Positions 63,930 through 64,000 of a stretch of 64,000 nucleotides of DNA are shown in pieces (position 1 is the first letter of the stretch; each line of letters starts with the position of its first letter). The stretch is taken from assembly GCA_944381165.1 (NCBI GenBank), contig CALWKC010000008.1, positions 21,461-85,460 of the forward strand, written 5' to 3'. The notes under the pieces are model-generated. The model saw nothing but the letters and a program-made list of their open reading frames with translations. It did no database searches and was not told the origin of the DNA. The stretch comes from an uncultured Lachnospira sp. (GTDB taxonomy: Bacteria; Bacillota; Clostridia; Lachnospirales; Lachnospiraceae). A program made the position numbers and the translations under genes.

Positions 63930-64000
63930 TTAAACAATTAAATATTGTATTGCGTTGAAAAGATAGCCTACAATAATAATACCAGCAGCACATATTCCAA
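63930..64000 (-). CDS. C-terminal end of a permease gene (partial)
   Basis: The last 23 codons before the window edge read GICAAGIIIVGYLFNAIQYL and end IV-stop, a hydrophobic helix like the C-terminus of ArsP/DUF318-type permeases. The TAA is at 63932-63930. The rest lies outside. Family assignment is tentative. Confidence 0.5.
   Translation of the reverse strand, partial: GICAAGIIIVGYLFNAIQYLIV

Overview
The window looks like a chromosomal segment of a low-GC Firmicute, most likely a gut Lachnospiraceae of the pectin-degrading Lachnospira / [Eubacterium] eligens type. This rests on gene families recognised by eye: a secreted PL1-CBM77-PL9 pectate lyase, a DUF6033-like protein, AddAB instead of RecBCD, a T-box leader, an M6 protease with a TPDTG sorting motif, and Gram-positive style ribosome binding sites (GGAGG) and promoters. 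No rRNA, tRNA, CRISPR array or intact insertion sequence was seen. Most genes lie on the minus strand.

Left part (1-19.6 kb): a membrane pyrophosphatase (cut by the window edge) is divergent from degV. An operon follows with an [FeFe]-hydrogenase-like protein, a Nudix hydrolase, a leucine-rich-repeat lipoprotein and an alpha/beta hydrolase. Next come a divergent glycosyltransferase / Stealth phosphotransferase pair, a ZIP metal transporter, a glycolipid pair (plsY-like plus a GT28 glycosyltransferase), a cstA-type transporter under a T-box riboswitch, a hybrid sensor kinase, and an HD / PIN-PhoH / superoxide dismutase group.

Middle (19.7-33 kb): this is the accessory, surface-oriented part. 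A 1338-residue pectate lyase carries two lyase domains around two near-identical CBM77-like modules. A MATE transporter is followed by about 1.5 kb without an intact gene. On the minus strand that gap holds a near-consensus promoter, about 1.05 kb of A-rich sequence full of complementary helices, and a 16-bp terminator, best read as a large structured noncoding RNA. Beside it are a cluster of palindromic repeats and then a surface module: a membrane-anchored protein with a cohesin-like domain next to a secreted glucosaminidase ending in a dockerin, downstream of prfC.

Right part (33-64 kb): addBA, a small FMN-binding-like protein, and a purE-purM-purN-purD-hisS operon whose promoter overlaps a perfect palindrome. 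An aminotransferase and a membrane-fused spermidine-synthase-like protein follow. A two-gene ABC transporter with a divergent AraC regulator is bracketed by 32-nt direct repeats that are also terminators. Then come a second MATE transporter, a DUF6033-like protein, an SDR dehydrogenase, a sortase-anchored M6 protease, a cupin gene with an apparent internal deletion, a PadR/HAAS two-gene operon, and a thioredoxin-like protein with the end of a permease gene.

An interspersed palindromic repeat family occurs at three sites (3.1, 26.9 and 56.2 kb). All functional assignments come from reading motifs in the sequence; no database search was run.
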